Assembly: GCA_963717075.1 (NCBI GenBank)
Contig: CAVQVI010000010.1
Location: 1-64,000, forward strand
Direction: 5' to 3'
Source of the DNA: JBGOTP01 sp963717075
GTDB lineage: Bacteria > Acidobacteriota > Vicinamibacteria > Vicinamibacterales > CAVVIG01
Length of the DNA stretch: 64,000 nucleotides
Shown: positions 38,183 through 47,531 of the stretch, piece after piece
Layout of the letters: every line of letters starts with the position of its first letter
How positions within the stretch are numbered: the first letter of the stretch is position 1
Program-made: the position numbers and the translations under genes
The notes under the pieces: model-generated
What the model was told of the DNA's origin: nothing
Seen by the model: the letters and a program-made list of their open reading frames with translations, nothing else
Databases searched by the model: none

Positions 38183-39160
38183 CTATCCCAAGTAGGCACG
38201 CAGGACGCGGCAGACGCTCAGGGCAACCCAGGCCTCCGCACGCGCGGCTCGGCTGCCATGACCGTAGCCTGTGTCCCACATCCCGTCCGCACGCTGATGA
38301 TCGTGAAACCACGCAAGCGCCGTGGCCACTTGGCTGTCGTCGGAGGTCACTCCGACCTGGGCCAGCATGTCCAGCACCGTGAGTATGTTCGGCCACCAGA
38401 ATGGGTATTGGAACTTGAGCCAGTACTCACGGCCTCGCCGATCGTTGTAGCGGTCCGGTTCGAACATTCGGCCCTTGAGCAGCAAGCACGCCGCGCGCAC
38501 CTCGGGCCTGGTGCGGTATGCCGGGTGGGCCACCAACGCGCGCAAGGCCATGCCGCTGGCCATGTGCGAGAACGGCAGTGCGCGGTTCGGCGGCAGCGGC
38601 GCTCCGCGCCAGAAAGCGTGGCTGCGCTTCGACGAAGGAACGGCCTGGGTCGGCACGATCCATCCGCCGTCGTCCTGCCGCATACTCAGTAACCAGTCGA
38701 GTCCGCGCCGCACGTGCCGGTCGCCGGCATACCCCGCGATGACCAGCAACTCCATGATCACCGAATGGTAGTAGGGCATGTACTGGTTGCCGAGAATTCC
38801 ACGTAGATCGCCCTGCGGGCTCTGGCAAGAAAAGAGGTAGGCCGCGGCGCGCTTCATCGCGGGGTGGGACCGGTCGATGGCATACATCTCGACCAGGATT
38901 CCAAGCGAGCGCCAGGTCTCGAGGATCGCGAAGTTGTTATAGGGCTGGAGCGCGCCCCCTTTCTTGGGATACTCCCAGGCACCGCTCGGGCGCTGCCGCG
39001 CAAGCAACCGGCGCGCTTCGGGAAGCTCGAGGAGTGCGCGCACCGCGGGCTGTGGTTCGTCCAGGACGTCTCGCCGGACGAAGAATTCCAGCGCGGGGTC
39101 ATCGGAGCTCAGCAGTCGTGGGACGGGGTCGAAGGGGAGGGAGCGGCGCCAAGGGTTCAT
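38183..39160 (-). CDS. Terpenoid-cyclase-like alpha/alpha-toroid protein
   Basis: A 325-residue soluble protein of the prenyltransferase/squalene-cyclase toroid superfamily. QW-like repeats are visible: ARQRPSGAWEYPKKGGALQPYNNFAILETW, GLDWLLSMRQDDGGWIVP and ALAWFHDHQRADGMWDTGYG. The DxDD motif of squalene-hopene cyclases is absent, and the length is half that of such enzymes, so a true cyclase is unlikely. Proteins of this type are common and uncharacterised in Chloroflexota and Firmicutes. The start is ATG 39160. Confidence 0.8.
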   Translation of the reverse strand: MNPWRRSLPFDPVPRLLSSDDPALEFFVRRDVLDEPQPAVRALLELPEARRLLARQRPSGAWEYPKKGGALQPYNNFAILETWRSLGILVEMYAIDRSHPAMKRAAAYLFSCQSPQGDLRGILGNQYMPYYHSVIMELLVIAGYAGDRHVRRGLDWLLSMRQDDGGWIVPTQAVPSSKRSHAFWRGAPLPPNRALPFSHMASGMALRALVAHPAYRTRPEVRAACLLLKGRMFEPDRYNDRRGREYWLKFQYPFWWPNILTVLDMLAQVGVTSDDSQVATALAWFHDHQRADGMWDTGYGHGSRAARAEAWVALSVCRVLRAYLG

Positions 39161-39170
39161 CGTCAGTTCC

Positions 39171-39980
39171 TCAACGGCGATGTTCGTGCCGTCGCGTCGA
39201 TGCTTGAGATGTGAGACGTGGGCGCACAGTAGGCGGCCGGGCCCGGCTGGCGGCTCGGTTAGGCCCGTACGATTGCACGGGCGACCTCGCGGCGGTGCAT
39301 GAATAAGGCGATCCTCCTCCACGTGATACGTCCTGTTCCCACAGCAAATCCACATTACTGGGAGGAACTGCCGGCAGGTTGCCGCCCGCGCCTGAGTGGC
39401 TGGGTCGAATGAGCTTCAGTCTGCGGATTCTTGCCACGGGCCGAGGCAAGCCGGGCGCCCACAGGCGGTAGACATGCCGGACGACGCCATCCGGACGCAG
39501 TGCGGCTCGCTCGTAGCTCATACCCAGGCGGCGAGCCACCGCGAGCGAGGCCTCATTGTGCGGATCGATGAGCGCGATAAGCGACGACAGGCCAAGCTGG
39601 GTGAAACCAAACTGGATGACACGCCGCGCGGCCTCGGTGGCGAAACCCCTCTTCCAATACGCGGGGAGCAGGAAGTACCCGAGTTCGATGTCGACCTGGC
39701 CATCCACATCTTTCTCGCCGAGCGAACCCAGGCCGACGAACCGCTGCGTGCCCAACTCGATGATCGACCACCACCAGTCCCGCTCCTCGGCGGCAGTTTG
39801 CTCTGGACTTTGGGCGTAGCGCTGAAAGTGGTCTTGGACAGGACGTGATTCGCGCGGGCCGCCGATGTGCCGCGTGACCTGCGCATCCTGCCACAACGCG
39901 AGAATGGATGGTATGTCCTCGGAGATCGGCGCACGCAACCACAACCGCTCCGTCTGGCCGAGATCCGTCAGTTCGAGCAT
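39171..39980 (-). CDS. GNAT-family N-acetyltransferase (RimJ/RimL type), with an odd tail
   Basis: The first 180 residues are a GNAT acetyltransferase: LTDLGQTERLWLRAPISEDIPSILALWQD, VGLGSLGEKDVDGQVDIELGYFLLPAYWKRGFATEAARRVIQFGF (acetyl-CoA loop), and IDPHNEASLAVARRLGMSYERAALRPDGVVRHVYRL. This matches the group that acetylates protein N-termini or small amines. About 85 residues after it look non-coding, so a frameshift near 39,430 may hide the true stop. It ends 11 bp before the toroid gene starts. Confidence 0.82.
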   Translation of the reverse strand: MLELTDLGQTERLWLRAPISEDIPSILALWQDAQVTRHIGGPRESRPVQDHFQRYAQSPEQTAAEERDWWWSIIELGTQRFVGLGSLGEKDVDGQVDIELGYFLLPAYWKRGFATEAARRVIQFGFTQLGLSSLIALIDPHNEASLAVARRLGMSYERAALRPDGVVRHVYRLWAPGLPRPVARIRRLKLIRPSHSGAGGNLPAVPPSNVDLLWEQDVSRGGGSPYSCTAARSPVQSYGPNRAASRARPPTVRPRLTSQASTRRHEHRR

Positions 39981-40049
39981 CCCATGTCCCTCATCCCGGC
40001 TCCGCGTGCGGCCGATGATGCGGCGGCTTGTGCAAGGGCGCAGGTCATC

Positions 40050-40267
40050 TCAGCCGGCCTCCCATGCTCCATAGGCATCAGACATCTCGGGCAGGATCTT
40101 CCACTGCAAACGCCCGGATTGCACGTAGGGTGCAAAGGCCTCGAGCCATGCCTCGAGCAGCCCGAGGTCCAGCGGCGAGCCCAGGCTCCATGAGAAGTAC
40201 AGGACGTTCACCTGGTCCGGAGGGGCCAGGGCGAGCGCCCTTGAGAGAATACCTGCAGGAACCCGTC
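40050..40267 (-). pseudogene. C-terminal remnant of an exported sugar-active protein
   Basis: An open frame of about 70 residues resembles the end of Chloroflexota exported polysaccharide-deacetylase/glycosidase-like proteins: VNVLYFSWSLGSPLDLGLLEAWLEAFAPYVQSGRLQW followed by KILPEMSDAYGAWEAG. No start, signal peptide or N-terminal domain is present upstream, where the frame runs into the next lipoprotein gene. It appears to be what remains after deletion. The family call is my recollection of similar tails and is tentative. Confidence 0.5.
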
Positions 40268-41137
40268 CTACTCGCTTGTAGGATGAGGTTCGAGGCTTGC
40301 GACGCTGCGCTCGAAGACCGGCAGCAAACGATCGAACTCGGCCGGAGTGGTCTGGCACGAGAACGTGTAGGCCCGTCCTTCCGCCTGAATGACGTACACC
40401 GCTTGCTGAGAGATCATGCCGGACTCAGGATCGCGGGCGGTGAGGATGGCACGGGCTGTCGGGTAGCGTATTCCATCGATGGCCCAGCGGCTGAGCGTCT
40501 CCTCCAGCCCCTTGACGCCTTGGACGGCCTCGTCGAGCAGGGAGGCGATGTCCGTCAACTCGGTCTCGGGTTCGCTGACGACGAACACGGCCGAGCCTAA
40601 CCCCTTGTCGGCGGCCATCAGCATGTCGATGTCGAAGCCGGCACGCATCTCGTCCAAGGACATCATTGTCGGAGTCGGCCCCGGAGTTCCTTCGCCGACC
40701 ATCTCCTGCAATCCCTGGCTCAGGCCCTGGACCATGGCGATCATGAAGATCTCCATTAGGTCCCCGAGCCCGCCCAGATCGGCCACTTCATATGTATCCG
40801 GGAGCCAGAAATAGGCATGACCGGAGTCGATCTTCTTCCACCCACTGATGTCGAGCGTGCCCGCAGCGGCGGTCGCATGCAGGAGCGGAGCAGCGGGCGT
40901 GCGCGTCAGGCCTTCGAGGGGCAGGCGCGGGGTCGCTTCGGGCGAAGGCGTGAATGTCGCGGTTGGAGAGCGCGGCGTGGTTGTGGCGGTCGCTGTCCAT
41001 GCGGGAGGCAAAGTCTGTCCCGGTGGAAGGGGGCTTGCGGTACTCTCGGCCGCTGAGCCGCTCGCGCCAGGGCCCAGGAGCGAGCATCCGCTCACCGCAA
41101 TGGCTGCCGCGAGGCAAATGAGAGAGTGGACTCTCAT
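40268..41137 (-). CDS. Exported lipoprotein of unknown function
   Basis: A 289-residue protein with a clear lipobox (AAAIAVSGCSLL, Cys18) and a Thr/Pro linker to about residue 75. The domain begins DISGWKKIDSGHAYFWLPDTYEVADLGGLGDLMEIFM and ends VIQAEGRAYTFSCQTTPAEFDRLLPVFERSVASL. The last part resembles PsbP/DcrB-like domains, in which a short exported alpha/beta fold ends with such a helix. The function is not known. The start is ATG 41137. Confidence 0.8.
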   Translation of the reverse strand: MRVHSLICLAAAIAVSGCSLLGPGASGSAAESTASPLPPGQTLPPAWTATATTTPRSPTATFTPSPEATPRLPLEGLTRTPAAPLLHATAAAGTLDISGWKKIDSGHAYFWLPDTYEVADLGGLGDLMEIFMIAMVQGLSQGLQEMVGEGTPGPTPTMMSLDEMRAGFDIDMLMAADKGLGSAVFVVSEPETELTDIASLLDEAVQGVKGLEETLSRWAIDGIRYPTARAILTARDPESGMISQQAVYVIQAEGRAYTFSCQTTPAEFDRLLPVFERSVASLEPHPTSE

Positions 41138-41304
41138 GTGTGTGCGATACTCCTTCCCCCATGGGCTGGCCAATTCTACATACGCCGGGCGACGGCACGG
41201 GTTTCGTGGTTGCGGCGCACGGGTCCGCGATGGCGGCGGCTGCCTGGCTTGCCGACCGTCGGCGGCAGAGATGGACGAGTTTGTTCCGAGGCAGCGTGCG
41301 CGAG

Positions 41305-41520
41305 CTATTCGCGCCCCTCATACTTGAAGGAGAGCTTGACCTTGGCCCGATACAGCCGGATGGTGCCGTCTTCGATCTGCATGTCGAGTTGTGTCACCTC
41401 GGCGATGCGCAGGTCGCGCAGGCTCTGGCTGGCGAGCTCGACGGTCGCAGCCGCGGCTTTTTCCCACGATTCGCTGCTCGTTCCGACCAACTCGATGATT
41501 TTGTACACGCTGTCGGGCAT
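41305..41520 (-). CDS. Dodecin
   Basis: A 71-residue flavin-storage protein that forms a dodecamer. The sequence fits the family end to end: YKIIELVGTSSESWEKAAAATVELASQSLRDLRIAEVTQLD and IRLYRAKVKLSFKYE. The Trp in SWEKA stacks on the flavin. A GGAGG-type ribosome site precedes ATG 41520. It is a single gene. Confidence 0.93.
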   Translation of the reverse strand: MPDSVYKIIELVGTSSESWEKAAAATVELASQSLRDLRIAEVTQLDMQIEDGTIRLYRAKVKLSFKYEGRE

Positions 41521-41687
41521 GGGAGCCTCCTACTGGGTGTAGTGATTCTGAGCGGCGAGTGGATTGATGCCAAGGCGAGCGCGCTCGGCTGCGACCCGGC
41601 GCGGGACTTGCCAGGAATGATTGCCCACAGAGTGTTTTGCCGCCAAAGGACTTCCCGCATGCCGGGCATGAAGGAGGCAATGTACGA

Positions 41688-42158
41688 TCAAGTATCTTCC
41701 ATGTGGGAGCGTCGGCCGGTCACGGTCTCGACCGCGATGCGCCAGACGCGGACCCTGGCCACGTCGTCGGGCGCCATGGGAGCCTCTGCTCCGGCGTAGT
41801 GGCGGATGACCTGCTGCAGCCCACGTTCCTTCTCAGCGGTCTGCGTGAGTTCGACGACGTGTCCGCGGCCGATGACGCTTTCGTATGCGAACGACCACTT
41901 GCACGGATTGGGATCGTCCCGCAGAAGCCGAACCCCGTGCTCGAACTCGAAGCAGACGCGCGGGCCGCGCTCGAACACCTCGAGCGTGCGGCCCTCGAGG
42001 GCGGTGTGGAAAAACAGCGACTGGCCGTCGTACCCGAAGGCGAGCGGGAAGATTGTGGGTTCATCCCCGACCGACAGGCCGAGGTGAAGGACTTGGCTGG
42101 CGCCAATGATGCGGTCGATGATCTGGCGGTCACGGGTCAACTTCTCATTTGATGGCAT
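41688..42158 (-). CDS. Pyridoxamine-5'-phosphate-oxidase-like flavoprotein (NimA-like)
   Basis: A 156-residue split-barrel flavoprotein. It contains HLGLSVGDEPTIFPLAFGYDGQSLFFHTALEGRTLEVF, RVCFEFEHG, and SFAYESVIGRGHVVELT, the pattern of the NimA/pyridox_ox_2 group. Members bind FMN, and some reduce nitroimidazoles. The start is ATG 42158. It lies 9 bp after the truncated plsY frame on the same strand. Confidence 0.87.
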   Translation of the reverse strand: MPSNEKLTRDRQIIDRIIGASQVLHLGLSVGDEPTIFPLAFGYDGQSLFFHTALEGRTLEVFERGPRVCFEFEHGVRLLRDDPNPCKWSFAYESVIGRGHVVELTQTAEKERGLQQVIRHYAGAEAPMAPDDVARVRVWRIAVETVTGRRSHMEDT

Positions 42159-42166
42159 GGGACTCC

Positions 42167-42466
42167 TTACACTGGCATTGGCCCAGGAGGATTATGGGTG
42201 TTCGATCCATGGTCGGCCCGCTGGGCAAGCAGAACCGCGAGCGTTCCCATGAAGAAGTCGACCAGGGCCACGACCATTGCCGGACGTGTCCCGAGCATGC
42301 GCGGAACGTTGCGCGCACCCATGTTGCCATCGCCCAACGTGCGGATATCCACGCCCGCCACGCGCTGGGCGACGATCACGGCGGTGGGGATCGACCCGAG
42401 CAGGTAGGCCGCGAGCAGCACCACGGCTACTGCCGCCAAGGGTGCCTCCAGGGAGCTTCTCTCCAT
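42167..42466 (-). pseudogene. plsY: Truncated PlsY-like glycerol-3-phosphate acyltransferase
   Basis: The first 75 residues match PlsY: LLAAYLLGSIPTAVIVAQRVAGVDIRTLGDGNMGARNVPRMLGTRPAMVVALVDFFMGTLAVLLAQ. In this enzyme GSGN-GA-N is the first glycerol-phosphate/acyl-phosphate motif; here it reads GDGNMGARN. PlsY normally has about 200 residues and two more motifs, which are missing: the frame stops about 20 residues after the second helix. It looks like a gene decayed by 3' deletion, though a frameshift cannot be excluded. Downstream DNA is the PNPOx-like gene. Confidence 0.65.
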
Positions 42467-42688
42467 TGTACGTCCGTTGGTGCGCTGCGGCCGGGTCACC
42501 CCTGAGCCTGAAGCCGCGGAGCTGCACTTGGGCAGGCACATCAACGGCCGGCCATTGGACCGAGCGTCTCCATAGGTTCGTTCTATTCCCTCAAGTGTCG
42601 AAGTCGATGCCTCAAGGTGTGTGTCCAAGCAGAACGGGCGTCCGATACCGCCCGGCCTTACAATGATGGCGGATAAGAGATCATCATA

Positions 42689-44362
42689 ATGAAGCGACCG
42701 AGGATGTGGATCGAGCTCGTGACCATCCTGGCGATGACGGGCATGGTTGTTGCTTGTACGCCAGCGGGCCTCCCGGCAACTACCTCCGGGAGGGAGGCGC
42801 AGGTGACGCAGGAGCCACGCCCCATGGCGACCGCCACAGGAAACGAATCATCGGCACCCGACACCCAACCCGGCGACGGCTCGAGCCCGACAGCCGGGCC
42901 GATCGCCCTCCTCAACCCCAGCTTTGAGGATCGCGATGCAAGTGGGCGGCCCAGCGGTTGGGATCACACAGGCAAGTCCGACGCCGCCTTTCTCGAAGAC
43001 AGGGGACATTCGGGTGGATCTCGCCTCACCCACCGAAGCTCGACAGCCTACCAGATTGAATCGTCTCAAACCGTCTCAGGATTGGAGAACGGTTGGTACA
43101 CCCTGCGCGCCTGGGTGCGGTCGAGTGGGGGGCAACAGGCCGTCTATGTGGCCCTGCGCTGCGGAACCGACGAACGGCGCGTGCATGTGCCGCCGACGAC
43201 GCCGGGGTATCGCTGGATCCAACTGGTGGTGTCGAATCAAGCCCTCCAGGGCCAGTGCACTGTGAGCCTCCACTCCGAAGGGGGCCCGGAGACCTGGGCC
43301 AGCTTCGATGACGTCGAATTGGCTCCCGGCCGATCGGTCCTCTCCATCCTTGGGGCCGACATCTCAAGCCTGAAGAAGTCCGAAGAGATGGGCGGGATCT
43401 ACCGAGACGCGGATGGAACGGAGGGGGACGCCCTGCTCATCCTCAAGCGCCATGGTCTGAACTACGCTCGCCTGCGGGTGTGGGTGGATCCGGCCGACGG
43501 CTACCACGGCAAGCAGGAGATCCTGGAGATGGCCCGCAGGCTGAAGAGCCTGGGCATTCGGTTATTGGTGGACTTTCACTACTCCGACAACTGGGCGGAT
43601 CCCGGCAAGCAGTTCAAACCCGCCGCGTGGAGCCAGTACTCTTTCGAGCAACTCGAGCAGGCCGTGTACGACCATACGCTTGATGTTTGCAGCAGCCTGG
43701 CCGCTCAGGGTACACCGCCCGACATGGTTCAGATCGGGAACGAGATCAATGCCGGGATGCTGTGGCCGGATGGAGACTACAAGCACCTGGACAACCTGGC
43801 GGCACTGCTCAAGGCCGGCTACCGGGCTGCCAAGGACGGCTCCCCCTCGACACTCGTCATGCTGCACATCGCCGAGGGCGGCGACAACGATCTCGCACGC
43901 TGGTGGTTCGACAACATGACGCGAAGGGACGTCCCCTTCGACGTGATCGGCATCTCCTACTATCCCTTCTGGCATGGGTCCCTGGCGCAATTGCAGCAGA
44001 ACCTCAACGATATCTCCGCACGCTACGCACGGGACGTCATCGTGGTCGAGACGGCGTATGCGTTCACCGATCAAGAAGAGGACGCTCTGCCGAACATCCT
44101 CAATAAGAGCATGGTGATTCCTGGCTACCCGTTTACTCCCGAAGGCCAGCGCTCCATGCTGAGGGATGTCATGGCGGTCGTAAGGGCCGTTCCTAATGGA
44201 CGCGGACTGGGTGTGTTCTACTGGGACGCCACCTGGACGGCCGTGCCTGGGAATGGATGGGACTCGACAGATCCTGGTTCCGGGAATGCCTGGGAGAATC
44301 AGGCGCTGTTCGATTTCGACGACCGGGTTTTGCCCGCGCTCGATGAATTCCTAGATCCCTAG
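42689..44362 (+). CDS. ganB: GH53 arabinogalactan endo-beta-1,4-galactanase, lipoprotein
   Basis: A 557-residue exported enzyme that cuts beta-1,4-galactan. The signal peptide ends at a lipobox (MVVACTP, Cys23), and a Ser/Thr/Pro linker follows. Residues about 71-213 form a carbohydrate-binding-like beta-sandwich (IALLNPSFEDRDASGRPSGW, ENGWYTLRAWVRSSG, TWASFDDVEL). The GH53 barrel runs from about 216: GADISSLKKSEEMGGIYRD, NYARLRVWVDPADGYHG, LVDFHYSDNWADPGKQ. Acid/base Glu352 lies in GNEINAGMLWP and nucleophile Glu454 in VVETAYAF. It starts the galactan locus, 89 bp before the GH42 gene. A TACAAT box lies about 30 bp upstream. Confidence 0.93.
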   Translation: MKRPRMWIELVTILAMTGMVVACTPAGLPATTSGREAQVTQEPRPMATATGNESSAPDTQPGDGSSPTAGPIALLNPSFEDRDASGRPSGWDHTGKSDAAFLEDRGHSGGSRLTHRSSTAYQIESSQTVSGLENGWYTLRAWVRSSGGQQAVYVALRCGTDERRVHVPPTTPGYRWIQLVVSNQALQGQCTVSLHSEGGPETWASFDDVELAPGRSVLSILGADISSLKKSEEMGGIYRDADGTEGDALLILKRHGLNYARLRVWVDPADGYHGKQEILEMARRLKSLGIRLLVDFHYSDNWADPGKQFKPAAWSQYSFEQLEQAVYDHTLDVCSSLAAQGTPPDMVQIGNEINAGMLWPDGDYKHLDNLAALLKAGYRAAKDGSPSTLVMLHIAEGGDNDLARWWFDNMTRRDVPFDVIGISYYPFWHGSLAQLQQNLNDISARYARDVIVVETAYAFTDQEEDALPNILNKSMVIPGYPFTPEGQRSMLRDVMAVVRAVPNGRGLGVFYWDATWTAVPGNGWDSTDPGSGNAWENQALFDFDDRVLPALDEFLDP

Positions 44363-44451
44363 GCAGCCACAGAGGGGTCCGCTTGGGGTCTTGTGCCGAG
44401 GCGGCGCCGCGGGGCTTTTGAGCAGGGCCCATCATCACATCAGGTTGAGAG

Positions 44452-46476
44452 ATGGAACTTGGAGTCTGCTACTATCCCGAACAATGGCCGCCGGAACGAT
44501 GGCCGGTGGACGCGAAGCTCATGCGCCAGGCCGGCCTGACGCTGGTCCGCATCGCGGAGTTCGCGTGGGCGGCCATGGAGCCCACGCAAGGCGTGTTCAC
44601 CTGGGCCTGGCTCGATCAGGCCATCGACGTCCTGGCCGCCGGGAGTCTCAAGGTCATTCTCGGCACACCGACCGCCTCTCCGCCCGTGTGGATGGTCAAG
44701 GCACAACCGGAGATCCTCCCGGTCGACGCGGAGGGCCGCCGTCGCCGTCCCGGCTCACGCCGTCACTACTGCCCCAACAGCGCCGCCTATCGCCGGCATA
44801 CAGAGCGAATCGTGGCGGCCATGGCCTCCCGCTATGGGAGCCATCCTGCCGTTGTCGGCTGGCAAATCGACAATGAGTTTGGCTGCCACGGCACCGCGCG
44901 CTGCTACTGCGAGACGTGCGCCGAGGCCTTTCGCCGCTGGCTCGAGGCGAAGTATACAAGCCTCGAACGACTCAACGATGCGTGGGGCACGGTGTTCTGG
45001 AGCCAGACGTACGGGGATTGGAGCGAGATCGATCCTCCCAACCTTACCGTCGCCGAACCCAACCCGAGTCACGTGCTTGACTATTACCGCTTCTCGTCCA
45101 ATTCGTTCGTTACCTATCAACAACTTCAACTCACCACGCTCCGCGCTTTGATCCCGCAACACCAGTTCCTCACGACCAATCTCATGAGCCAGTTCGCCGA
45201 TCTGGACTACCAGGATCTGACCCAAGCGCTCGACCTTGTCACGATGAGTTCCTACCCAAGCGGGCATGCCGAATCCAGTTCTTCACTCTACATGCCCCAA
45301 AGCGTCCGGCCGGCCTGCGCCCATGATGTCGGCGATCCCTATGTCACCGGCTTCGCGCATTCGCTCATGCGCGGTTTCAAGCCGGATCGTCCATTCTGGG
45401 TGATGGAGCAGCAGTGCGGCAACATCAACTGGGGGACCTACAACACCGGTGTTCAACCCGGCACGGTCCGGCTGTGGACCTGGCACGCGATGACGTCCGG
45501 CGCGGAAGCGGTAGTGTACTTCCGCTGGCGGGCTGGGTTGTTCGCCCAGGAGCAGATGCACTCGGGGCTGTTGCATCATGATGGTTCGCCCGCCGTCGGC
45601 TACGCTGATCTCGAGGCCATGAAGGCGGACCGGCCGCGCATGGCGGAAGTGGCTTCTGCACCACATGCAGCCCAGATCGCGATGCTGCTGGACTACGACT
45701 CGCTTTGGGCGATTCAACTCCAGCCCCACCACCATGACTTCACCTACATGCGCTGCCTGTTCGGCACCTACCGCGCGCTGCAGCGGCTTGGCCTTCCGGT
45801 CGATATCCTCTCCGCGGAAGCGGACCTCAGCCGGTACAAGCTGGTCATCGTGCCCACGGCCCCCGTGGCCACTGAGCGGCTGACGAACTCCCTGCGGGGC
45901 TTCGCACAGGCAGGAGGGACCGTTCTGCTCGGTGTGCGATCCGGCACAAAGACCGTGAGCAATCAGTTCACGGATCATCCCTTGCCCGGTCTCTTCCGCG
46001 ACCTCGTGGGCGCCACGGTGAGCGATTGGCATGCACTTCCACCGGGTGTCACCTACGACCTCTCTTCCACGATCCCGAGCTTGACCGGCCCAGCTACGGT
46101 TTGGGCCGAGGCACTCCTGGCCGCTGTTCCCGAGCCTCTCCCCGGCGAAGCTGTGCTCCAAATACATGCGCGCTACACTTCTGGTCCCTTCAATTCCTGT
46201 GCGGCCCTGACCGAGCACAAGGTCGGAGCAGGTCGGGTTCTCTACCTGGGGTGGTATCCGGATAAATCACAGGCCGAGGCTCTGCTGGCGCATCTGGCTG
46301 CCCAGGCCGGGATTCGCTCCTTGGCGAGCGTCCCGGACGGCTTGATCGTCTCACGCCGCGGACCCTTCATTGTCCTGCTCAACTTTGCCGCTGCGCCGCT
46401 GACCGCAACCGTTCAGGGACGGGCCGTCCTGGTCGGTCCCCGCGATGTGAAGGTTGTCGCCGAAGATGGATCATGA
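44452..46476 (+). CDS. ganA: GH42 beta-galactosidase
   Basis: A 674-residue cytoplasmic enzyme of standard GH42 length with no signal peptide. It releases galactose from short galacto-oligosaccharides. It begins LGVCYYPEQWPPERWPVDAKLMRQAGLTLVRIAEFAWA, the family N-terminus. Acid/base Glu142 lies in WQIDNEFG and nucleophile Glu319 in FWVMEQQCGNINW. The structural zinc Cys residues are at 107, 151, 153 and 156 (HYCPNS and CYCETC). A trimerisation domain (IAMLLDYDSLWAIQ onward) and a small C-terminal beta domain follow. Together with GH53 and the ABC importer this forms a complete galactan pathway. Confidence 0.95.
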   Translation: MELGVCYYPEQWPPERWPVDAKLMRQAGLTLVRIAEFAWAAMEPTQGVFTWAWLDQAIDVLAAGSLKVILGTPTASPPVWMVKAQPEILPVDAEGRRRRPGSRRHYCPNSAAYRRHTERIVAAMASRYGSHPAVVGWQIDNEFGCHGTARCYCETCAEAFRRWLEAKYTSLERLNDAWGTVFWSQTYGDWSEIDPPNLTVAEPNPSHVLDYYRFSSNSFVTYQQLQLTTLRALIPQHQFLTTNLMSQFADLDYQDLTQALDLVTMSSYPSGHAESSSSLYMPQSVRPACAHDVGDPYVTGFAHSLMRGFKPDRPFWVMEQQCGNINWGTYNTGVQPGTVRLWTWHAMTSGAEAVVYFRWRAGLFAQEQMHSGLLHHDGSPAVGYADLEAMKADRPRMAEVASAPHAAQIAMLLDYDSLWAIQLQPHHHDFTYMRCLFGTYRALQRLGLPVDILSAEADLSRYKLVIVPTAPVATERLTNSLRGFAQAGGTVLLGVRSGTKTVSNQFTDHPLPGLFRDLVGATVSDWHALPPGVTYDLSSTIPSLTGPATVWAEALLAAVPEPLPGEAVLQIHARYTSGPFNSCAALTEHKVGAGRVLYLGWYPDKSQAEALLAHLAAQAGIRSLASVPDGLIVSRRGPFIVLLNFAAAPLTATVQGRAVLVGPRDVKVVAEDGS

Positions 46477-47531
46477 TCGTTGATCACGGATCTTCAGGGT
46501 TCCAATAGAGGAGAGTACACAAGACGACGACAGCGCGTCGCGCGAAGCCCCACGCGGTGCCCGCCGAGCACTGGGTCGCTTGCGGGCGCTTTGGCCGTCG
46601 CCGTTTGAGTGACGAGTTCGGGACTCTGTCACTCGCGGGCGGGTGCCGCAAGGGCACCGTGCGCCGTTTGCGGTAACCCCCAACCCAAGCGAATGCATCT
46701 TGACGACTGAAGCGACCATTTTTCCTCGGCCGGAATTCTGTGGCTTAACCTGCCGAAGAACGAACGGATTCGCTGGTCCCTGGCCCGGCGCGTGAAATCG
46801 AGCCCGCATCGCGTGCGGAGGAAGGCGGGGAGCGGTTCGCGCTCAGGCGGCCTCCTTAGGGCAATCGCGGCCGTTCCCCTCGTCGTGATTGACCAGGTTC
46901 GTGCGCTCGCCCGGGCGCAACTGCCTGCGCGGTCTTCGTGTGTCACTTCAGGAGGCGAAACCGCAACTTTCCTTGAGTCGCCTGCCTTCCGCCAGGGGTG
47001 TATAATCGCAATCCGTCGAACATTGGCAAGAGGTGCTGCCCAGGCGATGTTGGCAGGCTGATGAACGTCCACCTCAAACGCCATCGAGCCTCACATCTCG
47101 TTGCACGACCGCCAGCCCTTGCGTGTTGTCGCCAGCCTTCGAGGGCAACGTCCCTTCTTGACACACATAAAATACTGTCCTTCTCCGGAAACGAGGGGTC
47201 CGGAGGAATCGTCTGAGAGCGTCGCAGCAGGGGGTCCATGCCGCGATACTTGACGTATGTAAGCGAAGGAGTTGGGGACCCGCTGGTCCACCCCGAAAGC
47301 CTTTGCTCGGCATGCGCAGGATCGCCTCTCAACCTGCGAAACCGATGGTAGAGCGGCTGCCAAGGACATGGACCATCGCTCGCCCGCGTGGGTGTGAGAG
47401 GTAAGGAGGTGAAGAGCAGCGCAGTTCAGGGACAACCTACGAGGCATCCTCGCCAACTTCGACCAGAGCCAGATGCCTCTGCCAGACACGGACCCGATCC
47501 GCGTAACACATAGCAGAAGGAGCTAGAGGAG
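46477..47531 (+). promoter_or_regulatory. Long upstream region of the galacto-oligosaccharide transporter genes
   Basis: No supported gene is found in these 1,055 bp; several open frames on both strands have no coding character. A TATAAT box stands at 47001-47006, directly after TG, with TTGAGT 22 bp upstream, which is too far to be a standard -35. If it is used, the transcript has a leader of about 520 nt. A ribosome site (GGAGCTAGAGGAG) precedes ganS. No LacI-type operator could be recognised. Confidence 0.4.

Noticed and set aside
46629..47084. 151-codon minus-strand frame upstream of ganS
   Set aside because: No ribosome site, Arg-rich low-quality composition and no family resemblance.
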